Shown: positions 1-7,953, counted from the first letter of the stretch. The stretch: DNA of 41,819 nt from an uncultured Leptotrichia sp. (GCA_937925095.1 CALEXX010000049.1:1-41819), one strand, 5' to 3'. Made by a program: numbers and translations. Notes: generated from the sequence alone by a model not told the origin.

Positions 1-1
1 G

Positions 2-538
2 CTCATTGATGAAATTGGAGATGTTAAAGTTATTGCACATAGAAATTCTGAAAATGTATTAGAAACAGGAAAAAGTGTTATTCCAAATGGATTTTACTGG
101 TTTACAGAAAAAATTTCTAAAAAATTGAAAAGTAAAAAGAATTTTAGTAAAAATATCTTTCCAAAATTAGAGAAAGAAGATATGAAAAAATTGATTTTTA
201 TTGATTTTTTACAACAGGAAAAGATTTTGCTTTTAGAATATGGTTTTGGAAATATGAAAATTATTGAAACAAAAGGACATTCAGATGATTCGATTTCGAT
301 TGAAGTTTTTGATGAAAAAAATAATGAGAAATATTTGTTTTGTGGGGATCTGGTTCAAAATTTATGTTTTAAATTTCCTTTAATTCCTTTGTTTGGAGAG
401 AATAAGGAAGAATTGATTGAAAATTGGAAAAAAATTATTCTGAATGGCTATGATAAAATTTTTCCTGCGACAGGGAAAGAACTTGTGGTGCGAGATTTAA
501 TCAGAAGATTGGAGAAAAATGAGAAAAATAGAATTTAA
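2..538 (+). CDS. MBL-fold metallo-hydrolase, C-terminal part
   Basis: The reading frame is open from the window edge, so the N-terminus and the HxHxDH metal motif lie upstream and outside view. The visible 178 residues fit the second half of a beta-lactamase-fold hydrolase: a GHSDDSISI motif (usual metal-binding His), then CGDLV (bridging Asp), then an amphipathic helix and the closing motif. In most relatives that closing motif reads P-x-HG-K and supplies the last metal ligand. Here it reads FPATGKEL, with Thr in place of His. This could be an altered metal site or a neofunctionalised member. The substrate cannot be told. The stop overlaps the next gene by 20 bases, so the two are probably translationally coupled. 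Confidence 0.65.
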   Translation, partial: LIDEIGDVKVIAHRNSENVLETGKSVIPNGFYWFTEKISKKLKSKKNFSKNIFPKLEKEDMKKLIFIDFLQQEKILLLEYGFGNMKIIETKGHSDDSISIEVFDEKNNEKYLFCGDLVQNLCFKFPLIPLFGENKEELIENWKKIILNGYDKIFPATGKELVVRDLIRRLEKNEKNRI

Positions 539-1463
539 AATTATTCAAAATAGTGATTACAGCGATGAAATAAGAAATATTCTGGATGAAGAGGAAATGG
601 AATCGCTTGTACAGGTAAAATATGAAAAAGTGCCGAATTTATTTGAATCATTGCAAAAGGATAGTGAAAAACCCCCTATTATTGTAGTAGGAATTGATGT
701 TAAAACTGGTAATTTTGTGGGTGTTGGAGCTTGTTCGATTTTCAAAAATAATGTTGGATATTTAAATTCATTCAGAATAAAAAAAGAGTACCGTAATAAA
801 GTCAATTTTGGCAAGGCTTATGAGATACTAATAACAGAAGTAAAAAAATGTGGAGTAAAAACGGTAATTACGACTATTCTTGAAGAAAATAAAATAGCAC
901 AAAGAATCTTGACAAAAAGGCGACGAAGTATGCCAATCTATGAATTTTACAAAAATATTGTATTTTTTAGCTTGAAAAATAATAAAAAGAGTGACATATC
1001 AGTAAAAAATGAGGAAATTTTAAATTATAGAAACTTTGAAATTCATTTAAAAAAGAAGGCGAATAAAAAATATGTTGTGATGGATTACAAAAAAATTTAT
1101 AAATTTTTGTATAAGTTTAGAAAAGTAATAGCTTTTTTTGGATATCCAGAAATGCCTGAAATCAATAAAATTTCAAATTTTTTATATGTGGATTTTGTTT
1201 TAAAGGACAAAGATGTAGATGAGAAAAAAAATAAAAAAGAATTTAGAAAAGCAGTAAAATTTGTTCAAAATAAAGGCTATAACTGCGAGTTTTTTATGAT
1301 AGGAAGTTATGAAAACTCATTTTTGGAAAAAAATTTAGACAAAATGAAGGTTTTTAAATATAAAAGCAAGATGTACAAAGTTTTTTATAAAGAAATTGAA
1401 AAGGATGAAATAAATAATAATTTTAAAAATGAAAATATTGAGATTTCGTTTTGGGATTTGTAG
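519..1463 (+). CDS. GNAT-like protein of unknown function (314 aa)
   Basis: This starts inside the end of the metallo-hydrolase gene, with GGAGAAAAATGAG upstream. Residues about 1-150 resemble a GNAT acetyltransferase fold: a beta strand with VGVGACSIF, a strand ending YLNSFRIKKEYRNK (the acetyl-CoA loop position) and a later helix with ENKIAQRIL, which resembles the conserved N-x-x-A motif near the end of GNAT domains. The canonical Q/R-x-x-G-x-G/A pyrophosphate loop is weak (NKVNFGKA). The remaining 160 residues are very basic and not recognised. It could be a two-domain GNAT in which the second copy is degenerate. The protein is rich in Lys, Asn and Ile, in keeping with the AT-rich genome. 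The function is not assigned. Confidence 0.55.
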   Translation: MRKIEFKIIQNSDYSDEIRNILDEEEMESLVQVKYEKVPNLFESLQKDSEKPPIIVVGIDVKTGNFVGVGACSIFKNNVGYLNSFRIKKEYRNKVNFGKAYEILITEVKKCGVKTVITTILEENKIAQRILTKRRRSMPIYEFYKNIVFFSLKNNKKSDISVKNEEILNYRNFEIHLKKKANKKYVVMDYKKIYKFLYKFRKVIAFFGYPEMPEINKISNFLYVDFVLKDKDVDEKKNKKEFRKAVKFVQNKGYNCEFFMIGSYENSFLEKNLDKMKVFKYKSKMYKVFYKEIEKDEINNNFKNENIEISFWDL

Positions 1464-1650
1464 TATACTTGAACCCATTTAAAATGGAACTACCCCAAAA
1501 TTATAATTGTTTTAAGACTTTAGAAACTTAATAAATTTTTAGCATACTGAAGAATAATATTTTAGCTGATATAGCTTATGATTGACACATGAATGGATAA
1601 TATATTAAAATAAAATATACGATTAAACAATTTATTATATGAGGAAAACT

Positions 1651-2895
1651 ATGAATAAACCTATAGATGAGAAACTAAGAATACTTAGTGATGCTGCAAA
1701 ATACGATGTTTCGTGCTCTTCAAGTGGGAGTAGCAGGAAAAATACAAATAATGGCTTGGGAAATGCAGCTTATAGCGGTATATGCCATTCGTGGTCTGCA
1801 GATGGGCGATGTGTTTCCCTGCTTAAAATACTTATGACCAATTATTGCATATATGACTGTAAATATTGCATTAGCCGTAAAAGTAATGATATTGAAAGGG
1901 CAATACTTACTCCTGATGAAATTGTAAGGCTGACTATGAATTTCTACAGGAGAAATTATATAGAAGGGCTGTTTTTAAGCTCAGGAGTAATAAAAAATGC
2001 AGACTATACAATGGAACAGATGATTGCTGTGGCTAAAAAGCTCAGGCTGGAAGAAAACTTTAACGGATATATTCATATGAAGGTAATTCCGGGAGCAAGC
2101 CGGGAACTTATTCATGAAATAGGACTGTATGTAGACAGGGTTTCAGTAAATATTGAACTTGCTGAAAATAAGGCACTCAAACTTCTTGCACCTGATAAGA
2201 AACCCACTGATATTTCAACATCAATGGGACTTATACGTAGAAATCAGATACAGAATACAGAAGAAAAGAAGCTGTTTAAAAGTACCCCTTCTTTCATTCC
2301 GGCAGGGCAGACAACCCAGATGATAATAGGTGCAGGTGGAGAAAGTGATTTTGCCATACTGAACAGGAGCGAAAATCTTTATAAAAATTTTGGATTGAAA
2401 AGAGTGTATTATTCTGCCTATGTTCCTGTAAATAAGTCGGGAATTCTGGCGAATACAGGTGCTGTACCTATGTTGAGGGAACATAGAATTTATCAGGCTG
2501 ACTGGCTGTTAAGATTTTATAATTTTAAGGCTGAAGAAATACTTGATGAAAAAAATCCTTTTATTGACCCGCTTCTTGACCCAAAGGCAAACTGGGCTGT
2601 ACAGAATTGGCATCTTTTTCCTATGGAAATAAATAGGGCTCCATACAAGGATCTTATAAGGATTCCTGGAATAGGAGTAACTTCTGCAAAACGTATAGTT
2701 ATGGCAAGAAGATATAATGTAATAAAATATGAGCATCTTAAAAAGTTGGGAGTAGTAATAAAGAGGGCAAAATATTTCATTACTGTAAATGGTGAATTTA
2801 TAGGTTTCAGTAAGGAAAGCCCTGAACTTATAAGAAATGCATTGATAGAAAAGGAAAAAATGGAAATGCAGCAACTGAAACTTTTTAATATATAG
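1651..2895 (+). CDS. putative DNA modification/repair radical SAM protein
   Basis: This is a member of the radical SAM family often annotated as 'putative DNA modification/repair radical SAM protein' (TIGR03916 type). It carries the CxxxCxxC cluster motif (CIYDCKYC) near residue 70, after a conserved GICHSW segment. A classical helix-hairpin-helix DNA-binding motif (LIRIPGIGVTSAKRIV) lies near residue 335. The length of 414 aa fits the family. I chose the ATG at 1651 rather than the in-frame ATG at 1639 because GAGGAAA at 1641-1647 is placed as a ribosome site only for the later start. The next gene encodes its usual partner. The reaction is unknown. The HhH and the partnership suggest action on nucleic acid. 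Confidence 0.82.
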   Translation: MNKPIDEKLRILSDAAKYDVSCSSSGSSRKNTNNGLGNAAYSGICHSWSADGRCVSLLKILMTNYCIYDCKYCISRKSNDIERAILTPDEIVRLTMNFYRRNYIEGLFLSSGVIKNADYTMEQMIAVAKKLRLEENFNGYIHMKVIPGASRELIHEIGLYVDRVSVNIELAENKALKLLAPDKKPTDISTSMGLIRRNQIQNTEEKKLFKSTPSFIPAGQTTQMIIGAGGESDFAILNRSENLYKNFGLKRVYYSAYVPVNKSGILANTGAVPMLREHRIYQADWLLRFYNFKAEEILDEKNPFIDPLLDPKANWAVQNWHLFPMEINRAPYKDLIRIPGIGVTSAKRIVMARRYNVIKYEHLKKLGVVIKRAKYFITVNGEFIGFSKESPELIRNALIEKEKMEMQQLKLFNI

Positions 2896-2992
2896 CCGGT
2901 CGTATTTGAGAGAAAGGAGAATGTAAAGGAACTGTCTGAGAGAGTTAAAAGTATCTAAAAACCTTTATTTTAGACAATCCTGTACAGGAAAA

Positions 2993-3721
2993 ATGCCAAA
3001 TTATTATTATGATGGAAGTTTTGATGGACTGCTGACAGTTATTTACATGGCTTACGGAGATAAAAATAACGGGCTTAGGGTAACTGCTGAAAAGGAACAG
3101 TTTACTTTGGGGCTTGATGATATTCATGTTGTGACTGATTTTTCGAAAGCTAGGCGTGTGGAAAAGAATATATGTGAGAAGATATCCAGGGAATTTTTAA
3201 ATAAAATGCGTACATGTTTTCTGTCATGTGATAAAAATAAGGATACAGCAATAGTCCACACAACATACAAGGCAATAAAGCAGGGGGAAGAAATTCTAAA
3301 TTCCCTTGATGAGCATGCTTTTCGGATGAACCAGCTTATAAAACAGGTTTTAAGTGAACGTCATAAATATCTGGGAGTGTTGAGATTTAAGGAAATGAAG
3401 GATGGAACAATGTTTGCGACTATTGAGCCAAAAAATAATGTTCTCCCTGCCCTGATTTCCCACTTCAGAAATAGGATGAAAAGGGAAAGATTTGCAATTT
3501 TTGATAAGGAAAGGGAAATGATAGCTTATTATAATACGAAAAAAGTCGAAATTTTCTTTGTGAAATCTCCTGAAATTGAGTGGAGTGATGAAGAAATGGA
3601 ATATTCTGAACTTTGGAAAACCTTCCATAAGAGCATTTCCATAAAGGAGAGGGAAAACAGGAAACTTCAGCAGAGCAATCTTCCAAAATATTACTGGAAA
3701 CACCTTGTGGAGGAAATGTAG
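2993..3721 (+). CDS. TIGR03915-type DNA metabolism protein, lacking a UDG domain
   Basis: The N-terminus YYYDGSFDGLLTVIY and the C-terminus with FHKSISIKERENRKLQQ and YYWKHLVEEM are characteristic of the family that accompanies the radical SAM protein encoded just upstream. In many bacteria this protein is fused to a C-terminal uracil-DNA glycosylase-like domain. Here it ends at 242 aa, so only the partner domain is present. The start is an ATG preceded by a short-spaced CAGGAAAA. The 97-base gap from the radical SAM gene contains no obvious terminator, so co-transcription is likely. The biochemical role is not known. A function in repair or processing of a modified base is inferred from the fusion seen in relatives. 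Confidence 0.78.
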   Translation: MPNYYYDGSFDGLLTVIYMAYGDKNNGLRVTAEKEQFTLGLDDIHVVTDFSKARRVEKNICEKISREFLNKMRTCFLSCDKNKDTAIVHTTYKAIKQGEEILNSLDEHAFRMNQLIKQVLSERHKYLGVLRFKEMKDGTMFATIEPKNNVLPALISHFRNRMKRERFAIFDKEREMIAYYNTKKVEIFFVKSPEIEWSDEEMEYSELWKTFHKSISIKERENRKLQQSNLPKYYWKHLVEEM

Positions 3722-3734
3722 AAAATTTAAAATA

Positions 3735-3776
3735 ATGTATATTTTTAGCTGTTACCTTTAGAAATATACAGCTAAA
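3735..3776. repeat. hairpin repeat copy A (TTTAGCTGT/ACAGCTAAA)
   Basis: TTTAGCTGT at 3744-3752 pairs perfectly with ACAGCTAAA at 3768-3776. The left arm and its flank (AATGTATATTTTTAGCTGTT then ACCTTT) recur after the next gene at 4370-4392 with a two-base deletion and one substitution. It lies just after a stop codon, and no clear T-run follows it. This could be a small dispersed palindromic repeat or a weak terminator. Confidence 0.5.
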
Positions 3777-3812
3777 GAGACAGGTGAATAAAAATTTACA
3801 AGGGAGAAAAAA

Positions 3813-4346
3813 ATGAGATATGTACTACTGCTTCGTGGAATAAATGTTGGTGGGAAAAATAAAGTATCAATGAACGATTTAAAAATGAATATAGGCGAAC
3901 TGGGATATCAAAATGTAGTTACATATATTAATAGCGGAAATGTAATATTTGATACAGATGATAATATAGAAACTGTCAAAATTAAAATAGCAGAAATGTT
4001 AAAAAATGTTTTCTTTCCTGTTCAACATGTTATAATAACAAAGGAAGAGTATCTGGAAGAAGTTTCGAATCTTCCGGAATGGTGGAATGAAACACTTGCA
4101 AGAAAAGATGTTCTTTTTTATAGTGATGAGGTTGACTATGAAAAATTAAAAGCTCGAATAAATGAAATGCCTCTTCATGATGAAATTATATATTTTGGGA
4201 GAAAAGCTGTATTTTGGGGAAAATATACAGAAAAAGAATATTTACGTACTTCATATCATAAGTTACTTATGAAAGAAAAGTTTTATCCTATGCTTACGAT
4301 ACGTAATGAACGAACATTTAAGAAATTAGGAGAAATGCTAGGGTAA
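3813..4346 (+). CDS. DUF1697 domain-containing protein
   Basis: The protein begins MRYVLLLRGINVGGKNKVSM and continues with GYQNVVTYINSGNVIFD. This is the typical DUF1697 opening, in which LLRGINVGG and YINSGNV are the family signatures. The length of 177 aa is normal. The C-terminal part keeps the LRTSYHKLLM and FYPMLTIRNERTFKKL segments. The family has no established enzymatic role and is common as a single gene in Firmicutes and related bacteria. The ribosome site is GGGAGAAAAAA before the ATG. The gene is flanked on both sides by related hairpin repeats. Confidence 0.85.
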   Translation: MRYVLLLRGINVGGKNKVSMNDLKMNIGELGYQNVVTYINSGNVIFDTDDNIETVKIKIAEMLKNVFFPVQHVIITKEEYLEEVSNLPEWWNETLARKDVLFYSDEVDYEKLKARINEMPLHDEIIYFGRKAVFWGKYTEKEYLRTSYHKLLMKEKFYPMLTIRNERTFKKLGEMLG

Positions 4347-4370
4347 ATCCATTATTATAATTGAAATGAA

Positions 4371-4400
4371 ATGTATTTTTAGCTGTCACCTTTCAGCTAA
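4371..4400. repeat. hairpin repeat copy B (TTAGCTG/CAGCTAA)
   Basis: TTAGCTG at 4379-4385 pairs with CAGCTAA at 4394-4400 across an eight-base loop. The left flank matches copy A at 3735-3758. The right arm sits closer because about 16 bases of loop are absent. Like copy A, it follows a stop codon directly. Confidence 0.45.
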
Positions 4401-4513
4401 GAATAGATAATTCAGAGATGAATGTAAAATATAGGGAGAGTATTACTAGAATAAATGATAAAGAAACAGAGATAGAATCAAAAAATATATTAGAACTTAA
4501 GGAAGTGAATAAT

Positions 4514-4996
4514 ATGCTTCGTATAGAAAAGATAAATGGGAAAAATGTATGGGAAATACTTAAATTACGTGTATCAGAATCGCAAAAAGAGTTTGTCGCT
4601 CCAAATGATGTCAGTATTATTGAAGCATACACTACTATCACAGCAAATGGATTTGCATTTCCATTTGGTATTTATGATGGCAAAACTCCTGTTGGATTTA
4701 TGATGATTGGTTATGATTCGGCTGATTATTGGGAGGATGCACCAGATATAGCAAGAGGAAACTATAGTCTCTGGCGTTTGATGATTGATGAAAATTGTCA
4801 GAAAAAAGGATTTGGAAGGGAAGCAGTTGCTCTTGGACTGGATTTTATCAAATCATTTCCTTGTGGTAAGTCTGAGTACTGCTGGCTTTCTTATGAACCG
4901 GAGAATGAAGTTGCCCGTCAGCTGTATCGTTCATTTGGATTTGTTGAAACTGGAGATACGGTTGGAGGAGAAATCATTGCTGTACTGAAACTTTAA
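4514..4996 (+). CDS. GNAT family N-acetyltransferase, diamine/polyamine acetyltransferase-like
   Basis: This 160-aa GNAT has the acetyl-CoA loop QKKGFGREA near residue 95 and the late motif ENEVARQLYRSFGF. The N-terminus (IEKINGKNVWEILKLRVSESQKEFVAPND) resembles BltD/PaiA-like spermidine or diamine acetyltransferases, so a small amine substrate is the best guess. An in-frame ATG exists at 4418, but AAGGAAGTGA at 4499-4508 is ideally spaced for the ATG at 4514. The N-terminal similarity also begins there. Confidence 0.75.
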   Translation: MLRIEKINGKNVWEILKLRVSESQKEFVAPNDVSIIEAYTTITANGFAFPFGIYDGKTPVGFMMIGYDSADYWEDAPDIARGNYSLWRLMIDENCQKKGFGREAVALGLDFIKSFPCGKSEYCWLSYEPENEVARQLYRSFGFVETGDTVGGEIIAVLKL

Positions 4997-5101
4997 GACA
5001 GATGAAAATTCAATAGTTATTTAGAAAAAAATAATTTTTTCAGTATAATATTAAAAGAAAAATATAAATAAAAAAACAAAAATTGAAAGAGGTGTTTATT
5101 T

Positions 5102-5260
5102 ATGGGAATACTAAAAAAATTATGGGATATGCTGCCGGAAGGACGTCCTGTTTGAGTACCACAACCTGCGGAGTGGGGAATAAAAGAAGAAATTATGGAA
5201 AAAAATGAAGATGAAAAAGCTGAAAATAAAAAAGCTGAAGAAAAACAGACAGAAAAATAA
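5102..5260 (+). pseudogene. small ORF interrupted by an in-frame TGA (17 + 34 codons)
   Basis: A good ribosome site (GAAAGAGGTG at 5088-5097) precedes the ATG. The frame reads MGILKKLWDMLPEGRPV, then TGA at 5153-5155, then VPQPAEWGIKEEIMEKNEDE and a Lys/Glu-rich tail to TAA at 5258. The tone on both sides of the TGA is protein-like (GRPV-stop-VPQPAEWG). A nonsense mutation, TGA recoding, or translation of only the 17-residue peptide are all possible. The next gene follows after 21 bases with its own ribosome site, so this is the first cistron of a small operon. A short imperfect hairpin (CCAC/GTGG at 5159-5176) lies right after the TGA but is not a convincing SECIS element. Confidence 0.4.
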
Positions 5261-5281
5261 ATAGAATTTCTAGGAAGGATT

Positions 5282-5755
5282 ATGGAATTTATAATAAAGG
5301 AAATAATTGATAAAAGGGAAAAGGAAAAAATATCCAGAGATATTTTGAATGATCTTCCTGAATGGTTTGGTATGCCTGACAGTACAGAGGAATATATTAA
5401 AGATTCTCAGGATAAATCATTTATGACATGTTTTTGTAATGGAGAAGCAATTGGATTTGTTGTGCTAAATGCCACAAGCAAGGACTGTGCAGATATTTTT
5501 GTAATGGGAATTAAGAAAAAATATCATCGCATGGGTGTGGGCAGAAAATTGAATGATGCCTATGAAGAAATGGCGAAAAAACTTGGATATACATATTCGC
5601 AAGTGAAGACAGTTAAAATGGGTCATTATAAGGAATATGATATTACTAATCATTTCTATATATCCATGGGATATAAGGAGTTGGAGTGCTTTCCAACCTT
5701 GTGGGATGAGTGGAATCCTTGCCAGATTTATATAAAATATATTGGTGAAAAATAA
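5282..5755 (+). CDS. GNAT family N-acetyltransferase
   Basis: A 157-aa single-domain GNAT. The acetyl-CoA binding segment DIFVMGIKKKYHRMGVGRKL contains the R-x-x-G-x-G loop (RMGVGR) near residue 85. The following helix and YDITNHFYISMGYKEL form the usual second half. An AAEW-less N-terminus (EWFGMPDSTEEYIKDS) resembles small GNATs annotated only generically. The start ATG has AGGAAGGATT immediately upstream. It is co-oriented with, and close to, the interrupted small ORF upstream. The substrate is unknown. Confidence 0.78.
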   Translation: MEFIIKEIIDKREKEKISRDILNDLPEWFGMPDSTEEYIKDSQDKSFMTCFCNGEAIGFVVLNATSKDCADIFVMGIKKKYHRMGVGRKLNDAYEEMAKKLGYTYSQVKTVKMGHYKEYDITNHFYISMGYKELECFPTLWDEWNPCQIYIKYIGEK

Positions 5756-5785
5756 AATGATAATTTGCGAGTGAGGTGAGTCCAT

Positions 5786-6403
5786 TTGAAAGAGTATATT
5801 ACAAGTTTAGAAAAGGAATTTTCTTTAATTGAAAATGGCTTCAAAGAGGAAGAAAAAAAAGCCTTAGCCGATTATAAATCCAATGATAATGAATATATTA
5901 AAAAATTGGCGTTCTTAGCTTACAAATCAGCTGCTTATCAAGTAAGAATGTACGGAGTGTTTCTGTTTGGATATTTGTCAGAAGAAGGAGATATTCTAGC
6001 ATTTATGAGGGATGAGGTTTCCAAAGATGATAATTGGAGAGTTCAGGAAGTGCTGGCGAAGGCGTTTGATGAATTTTGTAAAAAAACAGGATATGAAAAA
6101 GCACTTCCAGTTATTGATGAATGGTTGGAAAATAATAATCCTAATACTAGAAAAGCAGTTACAGAGGGTTTAAGAATATGGACAAGCAGACCGTATTTTA
6201 AAGATAAACCAATTGAAGCTATTAGGAGAATTGCCAGCTTGAAGGAAGATACAAGTGAATATGTTAGAAAATCTGTAGGAAATGCTTTAAGGGATATAAG
6301 TAAAAAGTTTCCGGAATTGATTAAAATTGAACTCAGCAGCTGGAAATTAGAGAGTAAAGAAATCAAACAAGTGTACAAGTTGGCAAGTAAATTTATTAGC
6401 TGA
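5786..6403 (+). CDS. HEAT-repeat protein of the DNA-alkylation-repair-like superfamily
   Basis: The protein is all alpha and about 205 aa, with repeated helix pairs: KLAFLAYKSAAYQVRMYGVFLFGYLS, then DDNWRVQEVLAKAFDEF, then NPNTRKAVTEGLRIWTSRPYF, then SEYVRKSVGNALRDISKKFP. This is the ALK-type HEAT architecture of AlkD-like glycosylases and their relatives. I did not identify a confident catalytic Asp/Trp set, so it may be a non-enzymatic relative. The start is a TTG at 5786, chosen because GAGGTGAG at 5773-5780 sits at the right distance and no in-frame ATG is nearer. It is 30 bases after the GNAT gene and possibly co-transcribed with it. Confidence 0.65.
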   Translation: MKEYITSLEKEFSLIENGFKEEEKKALADYKSNDNEYIKKLAFLAYKSAAYQVRMYGVFLFGYLSEEGDILAFMRDEVSKDDNWRVQEVLAKAFDEFCKKTGYEKALPVIDEWLENNNPNTRKAVTEGLRIWTSRPYFKDKPIEAIRRIASLKEDTSEYVRKSVGNALRDISKKFPELIKIELSSWKLESKEIKQVYKLASKFIS

Positions 6404-6457
6404 TAATCCCAGTTTTTAAATGTCCAGAAAAATTAAGAGCTCATAGAGGTAAAAATT

Positions 6458-7051
6458 ATGGAAATGATTAATAAAATTAAAGAAATAGAACAATATGTGT
6501 GCAGTAACTTTGAAGAACTGGATTTGGATGATCCTATCGAAGAAGGTTATTTTGAAGAGTATGAAGATATATCGGGAGCTTGTCAGGATGAAATTACACT
6601 ATTTGAGGGAAAATTTGATATTGTATTGCCTGCTGATTTCAAAGAGCTCTACAAATACAAAAATGGAAGCAGATTTTTTTCTATACTGCCTTCTGTCATT
6701 GATAAAAGGGAAATGGCATTTTGTCTAATGAGTTTACAGGAAATAGAAAATTCAAAAAAATATTTTCCGAATAGAGATGCCTTGTTATCTGAGTTTTCTG
6801 AACACTTTACTACTCAGGATATTGAAAAGATGAAAGATAGCAGAATAAAGCCTTATCTTTTTAATAGAAAATGGTTTCCGTTTGCACAATATTGCGACAG
6901 CTGTTATCTTATGCTGGACTTAGACCCTGATAAAGAAGGAGAAAAAGGACAGATAATCTGTTATATTCATGATCCTGATGAGATAGTTTATGTGGCACCT
7001 AATATTACTGAACTGGTATCTGAAATATTTGAGGAAATTATTCGGGCGTAG
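6458..7051 (+). CDS. SMI1/KNR4 (SUKH) family protein
   Basis: The protein contains the SUKH core: EITLFEGKFDIVLPADFKEL, followed by YKYKNGS, a middle segment and KWFPFAQYCDSCYLMLDLDP. It closes with VYVAPNITELVSEIFEEI. The length of 197 aa is standard. SUKH proteins are frequently immunity proteins against secreted or contact-dependent toxins, but many are lone genes of unknown role. No toxin gene is adjacent here. A lone immunity gene kept for protection against neighbours is a reasonable inference. The ribosome site is a weak TAGAGGTAAAAATT before the ATG. Confidence 0.8.
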   Translation: MEMINKIKEIEQYVCSNFEELDLDDPIEEGYFEEYEDISGACQDEITLFEGKFDIVLPADFKELYKYKNGSRFFSILPSVIDKREMAFCLMSLQEIENSKKYFPNRDALLSEFSEHFTTQDIEKMKDSRIKPYLFNRKWFPFAQYCDSCYLMLDLDPDKEGEKGQIICYIHDPDEIVYVAPNITELVSEIFEEIIRA

Positions 7052-7157
7052 TTCTATAAAAAAGTATAATATGAAAAAATGTTACAAAATGTAAATTTTG
7101 AATAGAGAGTATCTGTATAAATAAAATTAAAAAAAGTTTTTAATTGTTGAAAAAATT

Positions 7158-7166
7158 TGCTATAAT
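7158..7166 (+). promoter_or_regulatory. extended -10 promoter for the toxin-antitoxin pair
   Basis: TGC followed by TATAAT (7158-7166) is a perfect extended -10 element about 30 bases before the antitoxin ATG. No good -35 is seen, which is typical of extended -10 promoters. AAGGGGGAA at 7182-7190 is the ribosome site. Confidence 0.5.
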
Positions 7167-7195
7167 TGAGATATAAAAATTAAGGGGGAATTAAT

Positions 7196-7372
7196 ATGGC
7201 TACTAAAAGCTTTACCAATGATGTCACTTTTGAACCAAAAGATGTTGATAATTTAATAAAAGCTTTAGAAACAGATAAAAAACCTAATCCTATTAAAAAT
7301 ATTAAAGTAAAAACAATAACAGAACCTTCAGAAATACTAAAATTAGTGGGATTAAAGAGAGATGAAGTTTAG
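7196..7372 (+). CDS. small antitoxin-like protein (58 aa)
   Basis: A short ORF begins with ATG after a strong AAGGGGGAA ribosome site and a perfect extended -10. The product (MATKSFTNDVTFEPKDVDNL, then a Lys/Ile/Thr-rich tail ending VGLKRDEV) is small and charged. It overlaps the following GNAT-type ORF by 11 bases. This is the standard arrangement of an antitoxin in front of a GNAT toxin in phage-like and accessory loci of Firmicutes and relatives. No DNA-binding fold can be assigned by eye. The role is inferred from its size, overlap and neighbour. Confidence 0.55.
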   Translation: MATKSFTNDVTFEPKDVDNLIKALETDKKPNPIKNIKVKTITEPSEILKLVGLKRDEV

Positions 7373-7944
7373 AAAGATTTCTTTACAAAGTCTTTTAAAA
7401 CAAATAAAAGACACTAAAAGAAAATGTATTAAATACATTCAAGGGGAGAGGGGAAAGTGAAGTTTCAGATTTTCTTCATAATAAATCTATAGATTATGAA
7501 CAAAGATCTTTATCTAGTACTTACTTGATTTATAATGATAGAAGTCAACTTGTAGGATATTTTACTATATCAAATAAGGGATTAATTATTTCAAAAGAAA
7601 GTTATGAAAAGTTATTGAAAAAGCAACAGAAAAAATTAAGTTTTAATGGTCGGAAATTAGAAAATGGTGATTACATAGTCAATAGTTTTTTATTAGGACA
7701 ATTAGGAAAAAATTTTAACAAAAATATTTTAGAGGAAGATAAAATAAAAGGAGTTGAACTTTTGACAATTGCCTATAATCTCTTGATTGAAATTAAAAAT
7801 TTGATTAATGTGAAATATCTCTGGATAGAGTGTGAGGATAATAAAAAATTGTTGGATTTTTATTCTAATTTTGGATTTAAATTGATAGAAAATTATGTTT
7901 CAAATAATGGTTTGAAAGTTATGATATTAAAATTAGAAAATTAA
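7362..7944 (+). pseudogene. GNAT toxin-like acetyltransferase, frameshifted
   Basis: Translation from the ATG at 7362 gives MKFRKISLQSLLKQIKDTKR, then about 12 more residues before TGA at 7458. The +1 frame continues the protein without a gap: SEVSDFLHNKSIDYEQRSLS, then TYLIYNDRSQLVGYFTISNK and on to 7944. Together this is about 193 aa, the usual size of a GNAT toxin with FLHNKA and GYF(T/S) hallmarks. The acetyl-CoA loop region is weak, and the C-terminus has the DFYSNFGFKLIE motif. The shift falls in the G-rich tract AAGGGGAGAGGGGAAAG (7441-7457), where one extra base explains it. A true pseudogene, a phase-variable tract or a sequencing error are all possible. The 139-aa downstream part could be made from a TTG at 7525, but no ribosome site supports that. 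Confidence 0.6.
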
Positions 7945-7953
7945 AGATATTAC

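Noticed and set aside
5153..5200. Bacterial SECIS element after the in-frame TGA
   Set aside because: The only hairpin (CCAC/GTGG) is short, has a mismatch and sits too close to the TGA, with no clear loop guanine pattern. Selenocysteine stays only a possibility.
7441..7460. Programmed +1 frameshift of the prfB kind in the GNAT toxin
   Set aside because: The codon before TGA is AAG and would have to slip to AGT, which pairs badly. No internal Shine-Dalgarno-plus-CTT-TGA signal is present. An indel is simpler.
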